Origin: Pilimelia terevasa
GTDB taxonomy: Bacteria > Actinomycetota > Actinomycetes > Mycobacteriales > Micromonosporaceae
Direction of reading: 5' to 3'
Assembly: GCF_014647915.1 (NCBI RefSeq)
Contig: NZ_BMQC01000004.1
Location: forward strand, 186,001 to 250,000
DNA length: 64,000 bases
Shown: positions 35,544 through 46,019 of the stretch, one piece after another
How positions within the stretch are numbered: the stretch's first letter is position 1
How the letters are laid out: each line of letters starts with the position of its first letter
Program-made: the position numbers and the translations under genes
The notes under the pieces: generated by a model
What the model saw: only the letters and a program-made list of their open reading frames with translations
The model's database searches: none
Told to the model about the DNA's origin: nothing

Positions 35544-35780
35544 CTAGTCGCCGGTCGCCGGCCCGCTCGGGGCGTGCGGGACGCTGTCGACGTGCGGGGC
35601 CACCTCGCGCAGGAAGCCGCGGGCGGTCAGGAAGTCGCCGAGGGAGATGCGGTGCGGGTCGCAGGCGAGCCAGGTCTTGCGCCGGCCCGGGTCATGCAGC
35701 CTCGGGTTGTTCCAGCGCAGTTCCCAGCGCGCGAGGGCGCGGCAGCCCTTCGCCGAACAGATCGCTGGTTCCACATGCAC
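35544..35780 (-). CDS. Small conserved protein with probable zinc-binding Cys/His
   Basis: About 78 residues, beginning MHVEPAICSAKGC. C-x4-C at the start and ACDPH further on form a C4/C2CH-like zinc-ribbon pattern around RWELRWNNPRLHDPGRRKTW and a helix. Similar short proteins are widespread in actinobacteria and are often mislabelled as acetone carboxylase. The GTG at 35780 or 35774 could be the start. It ends 9 bases before the PH-domain gene pair and may be the first gene of that transcript. Confidence 0.75.
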   Translation of the reverse strand: MHVEPAICSAKGCRALARWELRWNNPRLHDPGRRKTWLACDPHRISLGDFLTARGFLREVAPHVDSVPHAPSGPATGD

Positions 35781-36952
<1,172 letters not shown>

Positions 36953-36983
36953 CCGCCGCCCGTACCCCCGATGAGGAGTGACA

Positions 36984-37751
36984 GTGTCAGGACTGCTGGC
37001 CGGCAAGCGGCTGCTGATCACCGGTGTGCTCACCGACCAGTCGATCGCGTTCGCGGTCGCCAGGCTCGCCCAGGAGCAGGGCGCCACGGTGATCCTCACC
37101 GGGTACGGCCGGCTGTCGCTCGTGGAGCGGATCGCCAGGCGGCTGCCCGCCCCGGCGCCGGTGATCGAGCTGGACGTGACCGACGCCGACCAGCTCGCCG
37201 GGCTGGCCGACCGGGTCCGGGAGCACGTCGACGGCCTGGACGGCGTGCTGCACTCGATCGGCTTCGCGCCGCAGACCTGCCTCGGCGGCGGCTTCCTGGA
37301 CGCGCCGTGGGAGGACGTGGCCACCGCGCTGCACGTCTCCACGTACTCGTACAAGTCCCTGGTGATGGCGGCGATGCCGCTGCTGGCCGAGGGCGGCGCC
37401 GTGGTCGGCCTGACCTTCGACGCCTCGGTGGCCTGGCCCGTGTACGACTGGATGGGCGTGGCCAAGGCCGGCCTGGAGTCGACGTCCCGGTACCTGGCCA
37501 TGCACCTGGGCGGCCGCGGCATCCGCAGCAACCTCGTCGCCGCCGGCCCGCTGCGGACCATGGCCGCCAAGTCGATCCCCGGCTTCGGCCAGTTCGAGGA
37601 CACCTGGGTCCAGCGCGCGCCGCTGGGCTGGGACCTCAGCGCCATCGAGCCGGCCGCCCGGGCCTGCGTCGCCCTGCTCTCGGACTGGTTCCCGGCGACC
37701 ACCGGCGAGATCGTGCATGTCGACGGCGGGTACCACGCCGTCGGGTCGTAG
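36984..37751 (+). CDS. inhA: Enoyl-[ACP] reductase InhA/FabI
   Basis: A 255-residue divergent SDR completing each FAS-II elongation round with NADH. It begins MSGLLAGKRLLITGVLTDQS, and the catalytic Tyr-x6-Lys is YDWMGVAK. SIAFAVARLAQEQGATVILTG and FDASVAWP are close to mycobacterial InhA. A GTG at 36978 would add two residues; GTG 36984 is chosen because GAGGAG lies 5 bases upstream and the length then matches InhA. It is in operon with fabG and hemH. Confidence 0.95.
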   Translation: MSGLLAGKRLLITGVLTDQSIAFAVARLAQEQGATVILTGYGRLSLVERIARRLPAPAPVIELDVTDADQLAGLADRVREHVDGLDGVLHSIGFAPQTCLGGGFLDAPWEDVATALHVSTYSYKSLVMAAMPLLAEGGAVVGLTFDASVAWPVYDWMGVAKAGLESTSRYLAMHLGGRGIRSNLVAAGPLRTMAAKSIPGFGQFEDTWVQRAPLGWDLSAIEPAARACVALLSDWFPATTGEIVHVDGGYHAVGS

Positions 37752-37760
37752 CCTGAACCG

Positions 37761-38807
37761 ATGGCCTACGACGCGTTCCTGCTCATCTCGTTCGGCGGGC
37801 CGGAGCACCCGGACGACGTCATGCCGTTCCTGCGCAACGTCGTCCGGGGCCGCGGTGTCCCCGACGCCCGGCTGGCCGAGGTGGCCGCGCACTACCAGCA
37901 CTTCGGCGGCGTCTCGCCGATCAACGCGCAGTGCCGGGACCTGCTGGCGGCCGTGGCCGAGGACTTCGCCGCCCACGGCGTGGACCTGTCCTGCCACTGG
38001 GGCAACCGCAACTGGCGGCCGATGCTGCGCGACACCGTCGCGCAGCTACGCGACGCCGGGGTGCGGCGGGCGGTGGCCTTCGTCACGAGCGCCTACGGCG
38101 GCTACTCCTCCTGCCGCCAGTACCGCGAGGACATCGCCGCGGCCCGGGCGGCGGTCGGGCCCGGCGCCCCCGTGATCGACAAGGTGCGCCACTACGCCGA
38201 CCACCCCGGCTTCGTCGCGCCGCACGCCGACGCGCTGCGCGCGGCGCTGGCCACGCTGGACCCGGCCGCCCGCGACCGCACCCGCGTGGTCTTCACCGCG
38301 CACTCGGTGCCGCTGGCGGCCGCCGCCGCGGCCGGGCCGGACGGGCACCTGTACGAGACGCAGCTCCGCGAGACCGCCGCGCTGGTGGCGGCGGCCGCCG
38401 CGCCGGACCTGCCGTACGACCTGGTCTGGCAGTCGCGGTCCGGCCCGCCGCAGGTGCCGTGGCTGGAGCCCGACGTCAACGCGCACCTGGCGCGGCTGGC
38501 GGCGGCGGGGACGGCGCAGGTGGCCGTCAGCCCGATCGGCTTCGTCTCCGACCACCTGGAGGTCGTCTGGGACCTCGACACCGAGGCGGCGGCCACGGCC
38601 CGCGACCTCGGCCTCGGCTTCGCCCGCGCGGCCACCCCCGGCACCGACCCGCGGTTCGTGACGATGGTCCGGGAGCTGGTCACCGAGCGGCTGGCCGCGG
38701 CCGCGCCGCGCCGGCTCGGCACGCTGGCGCTGGCCGACCCCTGCCCGTCGACCTGCTGCCAGTCACCCCGCGCCCGGCCGCCCGCCCGGACGTCCCCGCG
38801 CGCCTGA
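37761..38807 (+). CDS. hemH: Ferrochelatase (coproporphyrin III type)
   Basis: A 348-residue ferrochelatase (HemH/CpfC) inserting iron into coproporphyrin III in the actinobacterial heme pathway. The catalytic His is in FTAHSVP and the conserved Glu is in GFVSDHLEVVWDLD. The [2Fe-2S] cluster cysteines of actinobacterial enzymes are visible: one in SSCRQYRED and a C-terminal DPCPSTCCQ group. It starts 9 bases after inhA. The tail beyond the last cysteine (RARPPARTSPRA) is low-complexity. Confidence 0.95.
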   Translation: MAYDAFLLISFGGPEHPDDVMPFLRNVVRGRGVPDARLAEVAAHYQHFGGVSPINAQCRDLLAAVAEDFAAHGVDLSCHWGNRNWRPMLRDTVAQLRDAGVRRAVAFVTSAYGGYSSCRQYREDIAAARAAVGPGAPVIDKVRHYADHPGFVAPHADALRAALATLDPAARDRTRVVFTAHSVPLAAAAAAGPDGHLYETQLRETAALVAAAAAPDLPYDLVWQSRSGPPQVPWLEPDVNAHLARLAAAGTAQVAVSPIGFVSDHLEVVWDLDTEAAATARDLGLGFARAATPGTDPRFVTMVRELVTERLAAAAPRRLGTLALADPCPSTCCQSPRARPPARTSPRA

Positions 38808-38926
38808 CCGCCGCGACCGCGCCGGTGCGCCGCCCGCCGCCGCGCGCTGAGCCGGACCGTGCCGGAGGGCCTCGGCGCGACCGCTAACGAAGTGGGCGCG
38901 GCCGCTCATGACGTGGACGCGGCCGG

Positions 38927-39709
38927 TCACGAGGCGAGCGGGGCGTTGCAGGCGGCGGTCAGCGCGTGCCGGCAGGCCGTGGTCAGCGGGCGCAGCGCGG
39001 CGTCGCGCTGGTTGGCCTCGTGGGCGTTGACGGCGCCGCCCGGGGCGTCCTCCGCCGCCAGCGCCAGCACCGAGTGCAGGACCCGGGCACGGGCGTACAG
39101 CCGGCGGGACCGCGGCGTGAAGCCCGGCGGCAGGTCGTGCCCGCTGCCCGGCCGCCGCAACTGCTCCAGCGCGCTGGCCAGGCCCGGCCGCCAGCGCGCC
39201 ACGTCCAACCGGGTCAGCGCGGTCGTGGTCTCGGCCAGGGCGGCGGACAGGTCCGCCTCGGCGTCCGCCGCGGTCAGCGGCGGCGGCGCCGGGGCCGCCG
39301 GGAGCTGGTACACCCGCCAGACCACGGTGTGGAACTCGTCGCCGGAGCCCGAGGTGTGCGTCTGGACCGAGGGCACCAGCCCGTACCCGCCGGCCACCAC
39401 CGCCTCGCGGGCGGCGACGGCGGCGTCGGTGAACCGCCCCGGCCCCGGCAGCCCGGTCGGGTCGCCCGGCACCGGCAGCACCAGGCGGATCTCGTCGCAC
39501 GCCACTTTGGACAGGAAGGCCAGCGACTGGCGCAGCGGCAGGTCCCGCCACGTCCCGGGGGAGTCGGCCAGCAGGTGCTCCTCGCCGTCGGCGATCACGT
39601 CCGCGACGTCGTCGTACGCGGCCAGTCCGGCCCGCCAGGCCCGGGCCCAGGTGACGAAGCGGATCGCGCGCTCGCCGACGACCTCGGGGGGGTCCGCGGT
39701 TTCCGGCAT
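38927..39709 (-). CDS. Conserved actinobacterial protein of unknown function
   Basis: A 260-residue cytosolic-looking protein. The first half holds ERAIRFVTWARAWRAGLAAY and RQSLAFLSKVACDEIRLVLP; the second half is helical with ADLSAALAETTTALTRLDVA and the ending HEANQRDAALRPLTTACRHA. No nucleotide-binding or membrane motif is visible. The layout is a mixed alpha/beta domain plus a helical bundle, and I do not recognise a characterised family. It is divergent from the DUF3097 gene across 118 bases and converges on hemH. Confidence 0.8.
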   Translation of the reverse strand: MPETADPPEVVGERAIRFVTWARAWRAGLAAYDDVADVIADGEEHLLADSPGTWRDLPLRQSLAFLSKVACDEIRLVLPVPGDPTGLPGPGRFTDAAVAAREAVVAGGYGLVPSVQTHTSGSGDEFHTVVWRVYQLPAAPAPPPLTAADAEADLSAALAETTTALTRLDVARWRPGLASALEQLRRPGSGHDLPPGFTPRSRRLYARARVLHSVLALAAEDAPGGAVNAHEANQRDAALRPLTTACRHALTAACNAPLAS

Positions 39710-39827
39710 GACCGCCAGCGTACGTCCCGCCGCTGCACTTGTCTGCCTTCGTCCGCGCCCGCGTGGCCCGCGCGTCCGGGGGCCGTCGGCGGGCCGGCGG
39801 CGCGGCGCGCGACGGTAGGGTGCGGGC

Positions 39828-40637
39828 ATGACGACGGACCGGTACGCGCGGGATGTCCTGGCCGGCGACTGGCGTCGGCGGCGGGCGATCCGGGAGGTCG
39901 AGGCGACGCCCGGCCTGGTGGTGGAGGACGCCGGCTCCGGCTTCTGCGGCGCGGTCGTCGACCTGGCCGACGGCGCCGCGGTGCTGGAGGACCGGCACGG
40001 CCGGCGGCGGCACTTCCCGCTGCTGCCCGCCGCGTTCCGCCTGGAGGGTGAACTGGTCACGCTGCGGCGCCCCGCACCGCCGCCGGCTGCCGCCGCCCGG
40101 CGGACCGCGTCCGGCTCGGTCGCGGTGGCGGGGCAGCGGGCGCAGGTCGCCAGGGCGAGCCGGATCTGGGTGGAGGGCGTACACGACGCGGCGCTGGTCG
40201 AACGGATCTGGGGCGACGACCTGCGCGTCGAGGGCATCGTCGTCGAGCCGCTGCACGGGATCGACGCGCTGGCCGAGGCGGTGGCCGGGTTCGGGCCGGG
40301 GCCGGGGGCGCGGCTGGGGGTGCTGGTCGACCACCTGGTCGACGGGAGCAAGGAGAGCCGCATCGCGGCCGGGGCGTCCTCGCGGCACGTGATGGTCACC
40401 GGCCACCCGTACGTCGACATCTGGCAGGCGGTGAAGCCGCGGCGGCTGGGGATCGCCGCCTGGCCCGTCGTACCGCCGGGACAGCCCTGGAAGGAGGGGG
40501 TGTGCGCCGCGCTGGGGGTGGCCGAGCCGGCCGCGATGTGGCGGCACATCCTGTCCCGTGTGGACTCGTACCGCGACGTGGAGACACCGCTCCTCGGGGC
40601 CGTGGAGCGGTTGATCGACTTTGTCACCGTACCGTGA
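39828..40637 (+). CDS. DUF3097 family protein
   Basis: A 269-residue protein of the actinobacterial DUF3097 family. The N-terminal part has a small beta domain (RRAIREVEATPGLVVEDAGS, VLEDRHGRRRHFPLLP). The C-terminal part holds RIWVEGVHDAALVERIWGDD and LGVLVDHLVDGSKESRIAAG, then HVMVTGHPYVDIWQAVKP, a pattern like Toprim domains with Glu and Asp-x-Asp-like acidic residues. The biochemical role is unknown. ATG 39828 is followed without gaps to a stop 67 bases before the NfeD gene. Confidence 0.9.
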   Translation: MTTDRYARDVLAGDWRRRRAIREVEATPGLVVEDAGSGFCGAVVDLADGAAVLEDRHGRRRHFPLLPAAFRLEGELVTLRRPAPPPAAAARRTASGSVAVAGQRAQVARASRIWVEGVHDAALVERIWGDDLRVEGIVVEPLHGIDALAEAVAGFGPGPGARLGVLVDHLVDGSKESRIAAGASSRHVMVTGHPYVDIWQAVKPRRLGIAAWPVVPPGQPWKEGVCAALGVAEPAAMWRHILSRVDSYRDVETPLLGAVERLIDFVTVP

Positions 40638-40704
40638 TCCGCACCACTTTTCGAGGTACCGCTTAGCTTCCCGTCCCTTGACCGGCCGTGCCACGATCAG
40701 TGAC

Positions 40705-41163
40705 ATGGACGTTCTGATCTGGGTGGCGGCCGGCGTGGTGCTGGCGGTGGCCGAGGTACTGACGGTGACACTGGTACTGGCCATGTTCTCCGTGGGCGCC
40801 TTCGCCGCGGCCATCGCCGCCGGCCTGGGCGCGCCGCTGTGGGCGCAGATCACCCTCTGCGCGCTGGTGTCGGTTCTCTGCCTGGTCGCGGTCCGGCCGG
40901 TGCTGCGCCGGCACCGCCGCCGGGCGGTGCCCCACCGGGCGGCGGCCATCGGCATGGAGAGCCTGCTCGGCAGCCTGGCCACCGTGCTGACGCCGGTGGA
41001 CGACGGCGCCGGCCAGGTGAAGTTCGACGGCGAGGTGTGGTCGGCGCGGGCCGCCGTCGACGGCCAGCGGTTCGAGCCCGGGACGCGCGTCCGGGTGGTC
41101 GGGGTCGACGGCGCCACCGTCCAGGTGGGCGCGACCAGCGAGGCAGGCGAGGGGGAGCGATGA
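40705..41163 (+). CDS. NfeD-like membrane protein
   Basis: A 152-residue short NfeD protein. Three hydrophobic segments (VLIWVAAGVVLAVAEVLTVT, LVLAMFSVGAFAAAIAAGLG, ITLCALVSVLCLVAVRPVL) are followed by a C-terminal OB-fold (LLGSLATVLTPVDDGAGQVK, FEPGTRVRVVGVDGATVQV). Short NfeD proteins pair with SPFH partners, and here the stop overlaps the start of an SPFH gene by four bases. The pair probably forms a membrane microdomain or quality-control complex. ATG 40705 has only a weak Shine-Dalgarno. Confidence 0.92.
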   Translation: MDVLIWVAAGVVLAVAEVLTVTLVLAMFSVGAFAAAIAAGLGAPLWAQITLCALVSVLCLVAVRPVLRRHRRRAVPHRAAAIGMESLLGSLATVLTPVDDGAGQVKFDGEVWSARAAVDGQRFEPGTRVRVVGVDGATVQVGATSEAGEGER

Positions 41164-42194
41164 CTACTGGCATCGTGGTCGGGGCGATCGCGTTGATCGT
41201 GATCGTCGTACTGGCCCGGTCGGTGCGGATCGTGCCGCAGCAGCGGATGGACGTGGTGGAGCGGCTCGGCCGGTACCAGCGCACCCTGAGCCCGGGGCTG
41301 AACCTGCTGATGCCCTTCATCGAGGCCGTGCGGACCAAGGTGGACATGCGCGAGCAGGTCGTCAGCTTCGAGCCGCAGCCGGTGATCACCTCCGACAACC
41401 TCGTCGTCTCGATCGACACGGTGCTGTACTTCAAGGTGGTCGACCCGGTGCGGGCGACGTACGAGATCGCGCACTTCCTCCAGGCCATCGAGCAGCTCAC
41501 CGTCACCACCCTGCGCAACGTCATCGGCTCGCTGGACCTGGAGCGGGCCCTGACCAGCCGCGACCAGATCAACCAGCACCTGTCCGGCGTCCTGGACGAG
41601 ACGACGGGCCGGTGGGGCATCAAGGTCACCCGGGTGGAGCTGAAGGCGATCGAGCCGCCGCCGAGCATCCGCGACTCGATGGAGAAGCAGATGCGCGCCG
41701 AGCGCGACCGCCGCGCCGCGATCCTCAACGCCGAGGGCGTGAAGCAGTCGCAGATCCTCACGGCCGAGGGCGACAAGCAGGCCGCCGTCCTGCGCGCCGA
41801 CGGCGACCGGCAGGCCCGGATCCTGCAGGCCGAGGGCCAGGCCAAGGCGATCCGCACGGTGTTCGACGCCATCCACACCGCGAACCCGAGCCAGAAGGTG
41901 CTGGCCTATCAGTACCTGCAGGCCCTGCCGCAGATCGCCAACGGCCAGGCCAACAAGGTGTGGATCGTGCCGGCGGAGCTGTCCAAGGCGCTGGAGGGCA
42001 TCGGCGGCGCGCTGGGCGGCCTGGCCAACATGGTCGGCGACGCCCCGGTGGCGCCGCCGGCCCACGACGAGGTGAACGAGGAGGCCGCGGCCGCCGCCGA
42101 GGCCGCCGCGGCGGCGGCCCAGCAGGTGCACGCCGAGGTCCGCGCCGCCGAGGCGCAGGTCTCCGGTCCGCGCCCCCCGCACGCGGCGGGGTAG
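41160..42194 (+). CDS. SPFH/band 7 (stomatin/QmcA-like) protein
   Basis: A 344-residue protein. An N-terminal membrane anchor (IVVGAIALIVIVVLA) leads to the SPFH domain (VRIVPQQRMDVVERLGRYQR, PFIEAVRTKVDMREQV, IDTVLYFKVVDP), then an alternating Ala/Glu/Arg coiled coil (about 190-250) and VLAYQYLQALPQIANGQANK, as in stomatins and QmcA. The C-terminal 40 residues are Ala-rich and variable. It is coupled to nfeD. These proteins oligomerise into membrane scaffolds, often with proteases. Confidence 0.93.
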   Translation: MTTGIVVGAIALIVIVVLARSVRIVPQQRMDVVERLGRYQRTLSPGLNLLMPFIEAVRTKVDMREQVVSFEPQPVITSDNLVVSIDTVLYFKVVDPVRATYEIAHFLQAIEQLTVTTLRNVIGSLDLERALTSRDQINQHLSGVLDETTGRWGIKVTRVELKAIEPPPSIRDSMEKQMRAERDRRAAILNAEGVKQSQILTAEGDKQAAVLRADGDRQARILQAEGQAKAIRTVFDAIHTANPSQKVLAYQYLQALPQIANGQANKVWIVPAELSKALEGIGGALGGLANMVGDAPVAPPAHDEVNEEAAAAAEAAAAAAQQVHAEVRAAEAQVSGPRPPHAAG

Positions 42195-42203
42195 CGCCGG
42201 GGG

Positions 42204-42235
42204 CCGCGCACCCCGGGCGCACCCGGGGTGCGCGG
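42204..42235 (+). terminator. Hairpin after the nfeD-SPFH operon
   Basis: A perfect 14-bp stem (42204-42217 with 42222-42235) and CGCA loop, 9 bases after the SPFH stop and 17 bases before the next start codon. Confidence 0.8.
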
Positions 42236-42252
42236 GGCGGCACACTGGTGCG

Positions 42253-43065
42253 GTGCAGGACAGCGTGGCGCTCACCGTGACGGCCGACGACCCGCGGGTC
42301 GCCGACTACCGCGAACTGACCGACGTGGCGCTGCGGACCCGGTGGGAGCCGCCGCACGGGCTGTTCATCGCCGAGGGCGAGCTGGTGCTGCGGCGGGCGC
42401 TGCGCGCGGGTTACCGGCCGCGCTCCTTCCTGGTCGACGCCAAGCGGGTCGACCAGGTCGCCGACCTGGCGGGCACCGGCGCGCCGCTGTACGCGGCGCC
42501 GCCGCAGGTGCTCGCCGAGATCACCGGCTTCCACGTACACCGCGGCGTCCTCGCCTCGTTCCACCGCCGGCCGCTGCCCGCCCCGGCGGCGCTGATGGCC
42601 GGCGCCCGCCGCCTGGTGATCCTGGAGGACCTGAACAGCCACACCAACATCGGCGCCGTCCTGCGGGCCGCGGCCGGCCTCGGCGTCGACGGGGTGCTGC
42701 TGTCCCCGCGCTGCGCCGACCCGCTGTACCGGCGGTCGGTGCGGGTGAGCATGGGCGAGGTGTTCGCGGTGCCGTACGCCGTCCTGGATGCGTGGCCCGG
42801 CGACCTGGCCGCCGTGCGGGCGGCCGGCTTCACACTGCTGGCGATGACCCCGGCCCCCGACGCCGTACCGATCCAGCGGCTGGCCGCCGCCGACCGCGCG
42901 CGGACCGCGCTGCTGATCGGCGCCGAGGGCGCCGGCCTGAGCGCCGCGGCGATGGCGGCCGCGCACCGGCGGGTGGTGATCCCCATGCGTGGCGGGGTCG
43001 ACTCGCTGAACGCGGCGGCGGCCGCCGCCGTGGCGTGCTGGGAACTCGGCCGGACGGACGCCTGA
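42253..43065 (+). CDS. TrmH/SpoU-family RNA 2'-O-methyltransferase
   Basis: A 270-residue SPOUT enzyme. The N-terminal L30-like substrate-binding part contains FIAEGELVLRRALRAGYRPR. The knotted domain has motif 1 LNSHTNIGAVLRAAAGLGVD (Asn and Arg conserved), motif 2 LLIGAEGAGLS and motif 3 IPMRGGVDSLNAAAAAAVACW. These bind SAM and methylate a ribose in tRNA or rRNA; the exact target is not predictable. It starts GTG 42253, just past a terminator. Confidence 0.92.
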   Translation: MQDSVALTVTADDPRVADYRELTDVALRTRWEPPHGLFIAEGELVLRRALRAGYRPRSFLVDAKRVDQVADLAGTGAPLYAAPPQVLAEITGFHVHRGVLASFHRRPLPAPAALMAGARRLVILEDLNSHTNIGAVLRAAAGLGVDGVLLSPRCADPLYRRSVRVSMGEVFAVPYAVLDAWPGDLAAVRAAGFTLLAMTPAPDAVPIQRLAAADRARTALLIGAEGAGLSAAAMAAAHRRVVIPMRGGVDSLNAAAAAAVACWELGRTDA

Positions 43066-43203
43066 GAGCGCCACCGGCGCGTGGGGCGGCGCGGTCCGCG
43101 TGAGGTAACCGACGCGTGGCGGTTGTTGATCCACACCGGCCGGTCTGCCATCGTTCCTGCGCGCGGCGCGCGGGGCGCCGCCAGGTCGACAGTGGAGGCG
43201 CCG

Positions 43204-44013
43204 ATGATGGGCCCGTCGCACGCGTTGTCGGGGGCGGCCGTCTGGCTCGTCGGCTCGTGGACCGCCGACCACGTCTACGGGTACGCGCAGACGCCGGCCG
43301 CCCTGGCGGTCGGCACGGCCGTCTGCGCGGGCGGCGCGCTGCTGCCCGACCTCGACATGTCGGGCAAGGTGACCGCCAACCGGGGCGGGGCGACGGTGGC
43401 CCGGACGTTCGGCATCTTCACGCTGCTGCTGGCCGAGATCGTGGAGAAGCTGAGCCTGTTCGTGTACCACGCGACCAAGCTGCGGCGGGACCCGTCGCGG
43501 CGCAACGGGCACCGGACCTTCACCCACACGCTGCCGTTCGTCGTCGGCGTCGGCTGGGGGACGACGTGGCTGTGCACCCGGTACGGCAAGTGGGCGGTGC
43601 TGGGCGTGCTGTTCGTCATGATCGGACTGGCGCTGCGGGGCCTGGCCGACCGGTGGGCCGACCGGGTCGGCTGGCTCGGCGTGACGCTGGCGGCCGCCGG
43701 TGCGGCGCTCGCCGCCTACGTGACCCTGCCCGGCGCCCGGGCGTACCCCGAACTTGGCTTCGCCGTCGGCGTCGGCTGCCTGGTGCACCTGCTGGGCGAC
43801 CTCATCACCAGCGCCGGAATCCCGATTCTGTGGCCGCTGCCGCTGGCCGGGCGGACGTGGCGGATGATCGGGCTGCCCCGCTCGGTGGCGGTCCGGGCGG
43901 GCGGCCCGGGGGAGGTGGCGCTGCGCGGGCTGTTCGTCCTGGCGGCGCTGCTGGCCGGTACGGCCCTGGCGGCGCCCGCGGCCGTCGACCGGGTCCTGGT
44001 CGTCCTGTCCTGA
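43204..44013 (+). CDS. YdjM-like membrane-bound metal-dependent hydrolase (DUF457)
   Basis: A 269-residue integral membrane protein of the YdjM/LexA-regulated family. The N-terminus MMGPSHALSGAAVWLVG has the conserved H (TH/SH motif). GALLPDLDMSGKV carries the Asp pair, RNGHRTFTHTLPF the R-x-FTH motif, and VHLLGDLITSAGIPILWPL the final H-x3-D. Six or so hydrophobic segments surround these polar sites. Substrate unknown. ATG 43204 or 43207 could be used; GTGGAGG lies 9 bases before 43204. Confidence 0.88.
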   Translation: MMGPSHALSGAAVWLVGSWTADHVYGYAQTPAALAVGTAVCAGGALLPDLDMSGKVTANRGGATVARTFGIFTLLLAEIVEKLSLFVYHATKLRRDPSRRNGHRTFTHTLPFVVGVGWGTTWLCTRYGKWAVLGVLFVMIGLALRGLADRWADRVGWLGVTLAAAGAALAAYVTLPGARAYPELGFAVGVGCLVHLLGDLITSAGIPILWPLPLAGRTWRMIGLPRSVAVRAGGPGEVALRGLFVLAALLAGTALAAPAAVDRVLVVLS

Positions 44014-44048
44014 CCGCGGGCGGCCCCGCGCGCGGGCGCCGGGCGGGA

Positions 44049-46019
44049 TCAGGTGGTGGGCAGGGCGTCGCCCGGGTGGGGCAGGCGGCGCACCGCCCCG
44101 TCGGGCGGAGCGTCGCCCGCGACCAGGCTGTCCGGGAGGCTGAGCGTGAGCGTGCTGCCCAGACCCACCGCCGACTGCAGGTGCAGGTCGCCGCCGTGGG
44201 CCTGCGCGAGCCGCCGGCCCAGGGCCAGGCCCAGGCCGGTACCGCCGCGCTTGTCCGCCGTCCGCACCTGCTGGAACGCCTCGAAGATCATCGGCTGGTC
44301 CTCGGCGGCGATGCCCACCCCGGTGTCGGCGACCGACACGGTGACATCCCTGCCCTCGACGCCCAGGCTGACCGTGATCCGGCCCTCCTCCGCGGTGAAC
44401 TTGATGGCGTTGGACAGCAGGTTCTCGACGATCTGCCGGAAGCGCAGCGCGTCCACCGAGGCGGTGACCGGGGCCAGCAGGCTGACGAGTTGGAGGTTCT
44501 TGCGCGCGAGCATCGGGCGCAGCGTCGCCAGCAACTCGACGATCGCCGTGTCCAGCCGCAGCGGGGCGCGGCGCAGGTCGACCTGCCCGGACTCCACTTT
44601 CGCCAGGTCCAGCAGGCCGTTGATGAGCGTGAGCAGGTGGTACCCGCCCCGCTGGATGTGCCCGACCCACTCGGCGTGCACCGGGTCGCCGGCCAGGTCG
44701 TCGCCGAGCAGGTCGCTGAAGCCGATGATGGCGTGCAGGGGGGTACGCAGCTCGTGGCTCATCGCCGCCAGGAAGTCGGTCTTGGCGCGGCTGGCCTGGG
44801 TCAGCGCCGCCACGGAGGCGGCCAGCTCGTCGGTCAGGCGCTGCTGCCGCTGGACCACCGCCCCGCGCTCGGCCAGGACGGCGGCCTGCGCGGCGAGGTC
44901 GGCCAGCAGCCGCAGGTCGTCACCGGCGAACAGGCCGCGGCGCCGGTTCACGACGACGAGCGCGCCCTCGCGGACCCGGGGGGCGGCGATCGGCACCGCG
45001 GTCAGGAACGCCCCGTCCCAGGTGCCCGCGTAGAAGTCGGCCAGCGGGCCGCCGGCTCCTGCCTGCCGCGGCCCGGCGGCGGCCGGCCGCAGTGCGACGG
45101 CGTAGTCCACCCGCAGCAGCCGGGACAGGTCCGCCCGGACCAGGTCGGCGGGCAGCGTCGGGTGGTGCGGGTCGTCGCCGGGCCGGACGAGCCCGCCCTC
45201 CGGCCCGCACAGGACGACGTCGGCGGCGTCGGCGCCGGTCACGTCCCGCACGACGTCGGTGTACCGCCGCCACACCTCGGTCGGCGTCTCGGTGGGCGGG
45301 GCGTCCAGCAGGCGTCGACTCACTGTGCGTAGTGCCCGGGCCTCCCACACCTGGCGCAGCAGCCGCGGCGGGGCGAAGGCCAGCAGGTAGCCGACGGCCG
45401 ACGCCGCGAGCAGGAAGTGCGACAGCAGCACCACCACCACGCCGCCGGGCCGCACGGCCACCACGTCGTTGGTGGGCGCGGAGGTCAGCCCGGCGATCCC
45501 GCCGAGCACGGCGAGCAGCAGGACGAGGATGAGCGCCCACGCCGCCAGGGACGCGCTGCGCAGCCGCACCGCGGAGGTGCCCCGGCGGCGGCGGGCCTCG
45601 GCGGCGAAGATCCGGGCGGCGGCGGTCTCCACGGTCACGAAGAAGACCACGTAGCCCAGGCCGACCGCGGGGATGCCCGGCTTGGGGTACGCCACCAGGG
45701 GAAACGTCAACAGAGTCGCCCCGGCGAAGGCGGCGGCGACCACCGCCCGCGGCACCCGGTGGACGAAGCTGGCCAGCAGCAGCGTCATGATCGGGTGGAA
45801 CAGGTACACGGCGCCGGCCGTGGCGACCCCGTAGCCGCTGGGCCGCCCGGACAGGCGGACGTACGCCTCCACCGCGGAGACGGTCAGGCCGGTGGCGTAG
45901 AGCAGGACGAGCAGGCCGCGCAGCGCGTCGCGGTGCCGGACGTAGGCGCCGACCGCGTACGTCAGCATGCCGAGGTTGATCACCGCGGAACCCCAGCGGA
46001 AGATCTCGGCAGCAGCCAT
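44049..46019 (-). CDS. Sensor histidine kinase with 7-TM-like input and GAF domain
   Basis: A 656-residue orphan kinase. The N-terminal 220 residues hold about seven membrane segments. A GAF-like domain (about 250-390) is followed by HisKA with phospho-acceptor H422 in MSHELRTPLHAIIGFSDLL, then HATPase_c with N-box ENLLSNAIKFT, G1 VSVADTGVGIAAED and G2 GGTGLGLALGRRLA. No intact response regulator is encoded in the window, but a relic of one lies upstream at 46270. ATG 46019 is followed upstream by direct repeats that may be regulatory. Confidence 0.93.
   Translation of the reverse strand: MAAAEIFRWGSAVINLGMLTYAVGAYVRHRDALRGLLVLLYATGLTVSAVEAYVRLSGRPSGYGVATAGAVYLFHPIMTLLLASFVHRVPRAVVAAAFAGATLLTFPLVAYPKPGIPAVGLGYVVFFVTVETAAARIFAAEARRRRGTSAVRLRSASLAAWALILVLLLAVLGGIAGLTSAPTNDVVAVRPGGVVVVLLSHFLLAASAVGYLLAFAPPRLLRQVWEARALRTVSRRLLDAPPTETPTEVWRRYTDVVRDVTGADAADVVLCGPEGGLVRPGDDPHHPTLPADLVRADLSRLLRVDYAVALRPAAAGPRQAGAGGPLADFYAGTWDGAFLTAVPIAAPRVREGALVVVNRRRGLFAGDDLRLLADLAAQAAVLAERGAVVQRQQRLTDELAASVAALTQASRAKTDFLAAMSHELRTPLHAIIGFSDLLGDDLAGDPVHAEWVGHIQRGGYHLLTLINGLLDLAKVESGQVDLRRAPLRLDTAIVELLATLRPMLARKNLQLVSLLAPVTASVDALRFRQIVENLLSNAIKFTAEEGRITVSLGVEGRDVTVSVADTGVGIAAEDQPMIFEAFQQVRTADKRGGTGLGLALGRRLAQAHGGDLHLQSAVGLGSTLTLSLPDSLVAGDAPPDGAVRRLPHPGDALPTT

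Noticed and set aside
38763-42275. 1170-codon minus-strand frame spanning several genes
   Set aside because: The opposite strand and other frames carry clear DUF3097, NfeD and SPFH genes. The long frame is an antisense artefact with low-complexity composition, although its middle includes the real 260-residue gene's alternate reading.
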